The translations under genes and the position numbers were made by a program. From the NCBI GenBank assembly GCA_001970955.1, contig MPUH01000043.1, positions 62,001-126,000 of the forward strand: DNA of 64,000 nucleotides. The letters run 5' to 3'. Numbering within the stretch: position 1 is the stretch's first letter; each line of letters starts with the position of its first letter. Under the pieces are notes generated by a model that was given only the letters and a program-made list of their open reading frames with translations, was not told the DNA's origin and searched no databases. Origin of the DNA: Stentor coeruleus (taxonomy: Eukaryota; Ciliophora; Heterotrichea; Heterotrichida; Stentoridae). Shown piece by piece: positions 62,512 through 64,000 of this stretch.

Positions 62512-64000
62512 ATGAATATTATATATAATTTCTTGTATTTATTTATAAATATGTTTAGTTGCTATGCTTTGGCCTTTCTTTTAGTCATAGGGCAAGGTTA
62601 TGATATAGTAATCTTACAAAGTAAGGGAGAAAATCAAGATTTTTTTAATGCAAGTTCAACTATTTTGAGTGGTGAATCTGAATATTTATCCACTACTCTA
62701 AAAAGTAATGAGGAAATGGAGATAAGCTCCCCAAGCTCTACTTTATCTAACAGGCTTACTCCAATCACAGAAAATCCTGATGAAGCCAAACAAACAAAAA
62801 ATTCACGAAATTTAGTCAGTATTAATGTTGAATTTACAAATCAAGATAATGTTCTTACTCAAAATATTTATTCTTCTATTGTAGTTTATGTTTGTTCAGA
62901 TATTAATGATTGTGATGACTTAATAGTAAAACTCTCATCTAGTCCCTATGATTTCTATGGAGAGAAATCAAAAAAAGTTACTTCTGGATATGCGGTATTT
63001 AGCATAATGTTTAAGGAAGTAGGCTCAGTCACAGTTACTGCAGAGGTTGGTAAAAAAACGAATTCAAAACTTTTTATAATAAAACCATTTCTGCTTGTTT
63101 TTGAAAGCCCTTTTAATGAAAAAACAAATTTTTTGAGTAAAGATGAGATAAAAATATCTGTAGAAGTTGCTGATACTTATGGGAATTATAAGCAAGATTC
63201 TAATTTTAAATATACAATTGAACTTAAGCTTTTGTGCTATAAAGAGCCATGCTCTGGAAACAAAACCTTAGGAACTCTAGTAAAGAAAACTTATCAAAAC
63301 AAAGCACAATTCGATATTTCTGTTAAATCATCAGGAATATTTTTCTTTAAGGCAATTTGCAAAAAATATAATGTATTAGGATACTCTAAGCAATTTCATG
63401 TAGAAAATCAATTGAAGTCTTTAAATGCTAAGATAAGCACATTGACTGAAAGCACAACCTTTCCTATATATATTGATATAACTCTTATAGGTGAAGACGA
63501 TGAATTATATTTAAACCAAACTCTTGTAGAAATAAAAGAAAAGCACAAGAAAATCAAAGGAGATACAACAAATCTTAATGCCAACGGGAAAATTCATGCA
63601 AGGATTTACTTTTTAAATAAAGGAAATTATACTTTTGATATCGTTTGTGGAATATTTATTAAAAAAATTGAGAATGTTATTATCAAACCAGGATATCTAG
63701 AAGTGCAAAAATATACAAATAATGACATAAATAGCAATAATGGTCTCGAGTTCATTTTGAAACTTTATGACAATGAGAAAAAAAATAGACTTCAATATAA
63801 AATCCCAATACAATTCAAGATTATATTAAGCCATTCATCTAATGTTAATGCTAAAAGTAAGACTTATTATGTTGAAAATAAAAATATATATACTGAGAGT
63901 AATTTTGGTACTGTTCATGTCAAGAATTTTTATATAGTTAAGGGAAATACATATGAAATTACATTTGAGGCTGGAGATATGAAAGCTAAAATTCCAAGAG
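62512..64000 (+). CDS. Secreted beta-rich protein, partial (3' end beyond window)
   Basis: The frame is open from the ATG at 62512 to the right edge, 496 codons. A signal peptide or N-terminal membrane segment (about 14-30, FSCYALAFLLVIGQGY) is followed by a Ser/Thr/Glu-rich region (about 45-105) and then by repeated beta-strand-like units of about 100 residues with NxT sequons and a few Cys (for example VCSDINDCDD and LCYKEPCSGN). This looks like a chain of Ig- or filamin-like domains of a surface protein; ends such as IFFFKAICKKYNVLGY and YTFDIVCGIFIKKIEN, and VTVTAEVGKKTNSKL, are alike and could mark module ends. I cannot name the family. C-terminal part unknown as it runs off the end. Confidence 0.8.
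   Translation, partial: MNIIYNFLYLFINMFSCYALAFLLVIGQGYDIVILQSKGENQDFFNASSTILSGESEYLSTTLKSNEEMEISSPSSTLSNRLTPITENPDEAKQTKNSRNLVSINVEFTNQDNVLTQNIYSSIVVYVCSDINDCDDLIVKLSSSPYDFYGEKSKKVTSGYAVFSIMFKEVGSVTVTAEVGKKTNSKLFIIKPFLLVFESPFNEKTNFLSKDEIKISVEVADTYGNYKQDSNFKYTIELKLLCYKEPCSGNKTLGTLVKKTYQNKAQFDISVKSSGIFFFKAICKKYNVLGYSKQFHVENQLKSLNAKISTLTESTTFPIYIDITLIGEDDELYLNQTLVEIKEKHKKIKGDTTNLNANGKIHARIYFLNKGNYTFDIVCGIFIKKIENVIIKPGYLEVQKYTNNDINSNNGLEFILKLYDNEKKNRLQYKIPIQFKIILSHSSNVNAKSKTYYVENKNIYTESNFGTVHVKNFYIVKGNTYEITFEAGDMKAKIPR

Overview
The window looks like macronuclear-type DNA from a heterotrich ciliate close to Stentor. It is AT-rich, and three genes are restored by removing introns of only 15 or 16 nt (17972-17986, 49360-49374, 49627-49642, 54211-54225), all GT...TAG. 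TAA, TAG and TGA all seem to act as stops. Very long frames (2219, 2131 and 1913 codons) carry no in-frame TGA and write Trp as TGG, which argues against Blepharisma-type UGA=Trp and for the standard code used by Stentor. The species assignment is inference.

Layout 1-20 kb: a partial Lys/Ala/Gly-repeat protein (edge), an inactive-looking alpha-carbonic anhydrase, an FG nucleoporin of Nup58/Nup49 type, a cold-shock-domain protein, a one-TM unknown, a CDPK, an unknown, a CCCH+RING (Unkempt-like) protein, a Dicer-like protein split by an assembly artefact at 13181-13371, an STK32/YANK-like AGC kinase, a Ulp1-like protein lacking its catalytic Cys/His, a SCAMP and a small unknown. 20-50 kb: NAT9-like acetyltransferase, a full Piezo channel (2219 aa, one exon), a GPR180/TMEM145-type 7TM protein, a giant secreted or surface protein (2131 aa), an unknown, an ATG18/WIPI PROPPIN, and a giant LamG-like/Cys-rich multi-TM protein with two introns. 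50-64 kb: a decayed piece of that giant gene, fragments of a mobile element around a CHMP1 (ESCRT-III) gene, a four-CNB cGMP-dependent-kinase-like gene, a K+ channel with CNB domain and zinc knuckle, a syntaxin, a MAPK-like kinase, and the start of a secreted beta-rich protein running off the end.

These are ordinary single eukaryotic genes on both strands, not operons. Themes are membrane signalling and trafficking (CDPK, PKG, cNMP-type K+ channel, Piezo, SCAMP, syntaxin, ESCRT-III, PROPPIN). Several family members have lost catalytic residues (carbonic anhydrase, Ulp1, both RNase III domains of the Dicer-like protein).

A striking non-genic pattern is strand asymmetry of intergenic DNA in the first 50 kb: the sense strand is C/A-rich and almost G-free before start codons, and G/T-rich and almost C-free after stop codons, with a sharp flip between tandem genes. 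After about 50 kb this pattern is weaker and intergenic DNA contains gene and element debris. I saw no rRNA, tRNA, CRISPR, telomere or bacterial-type features.
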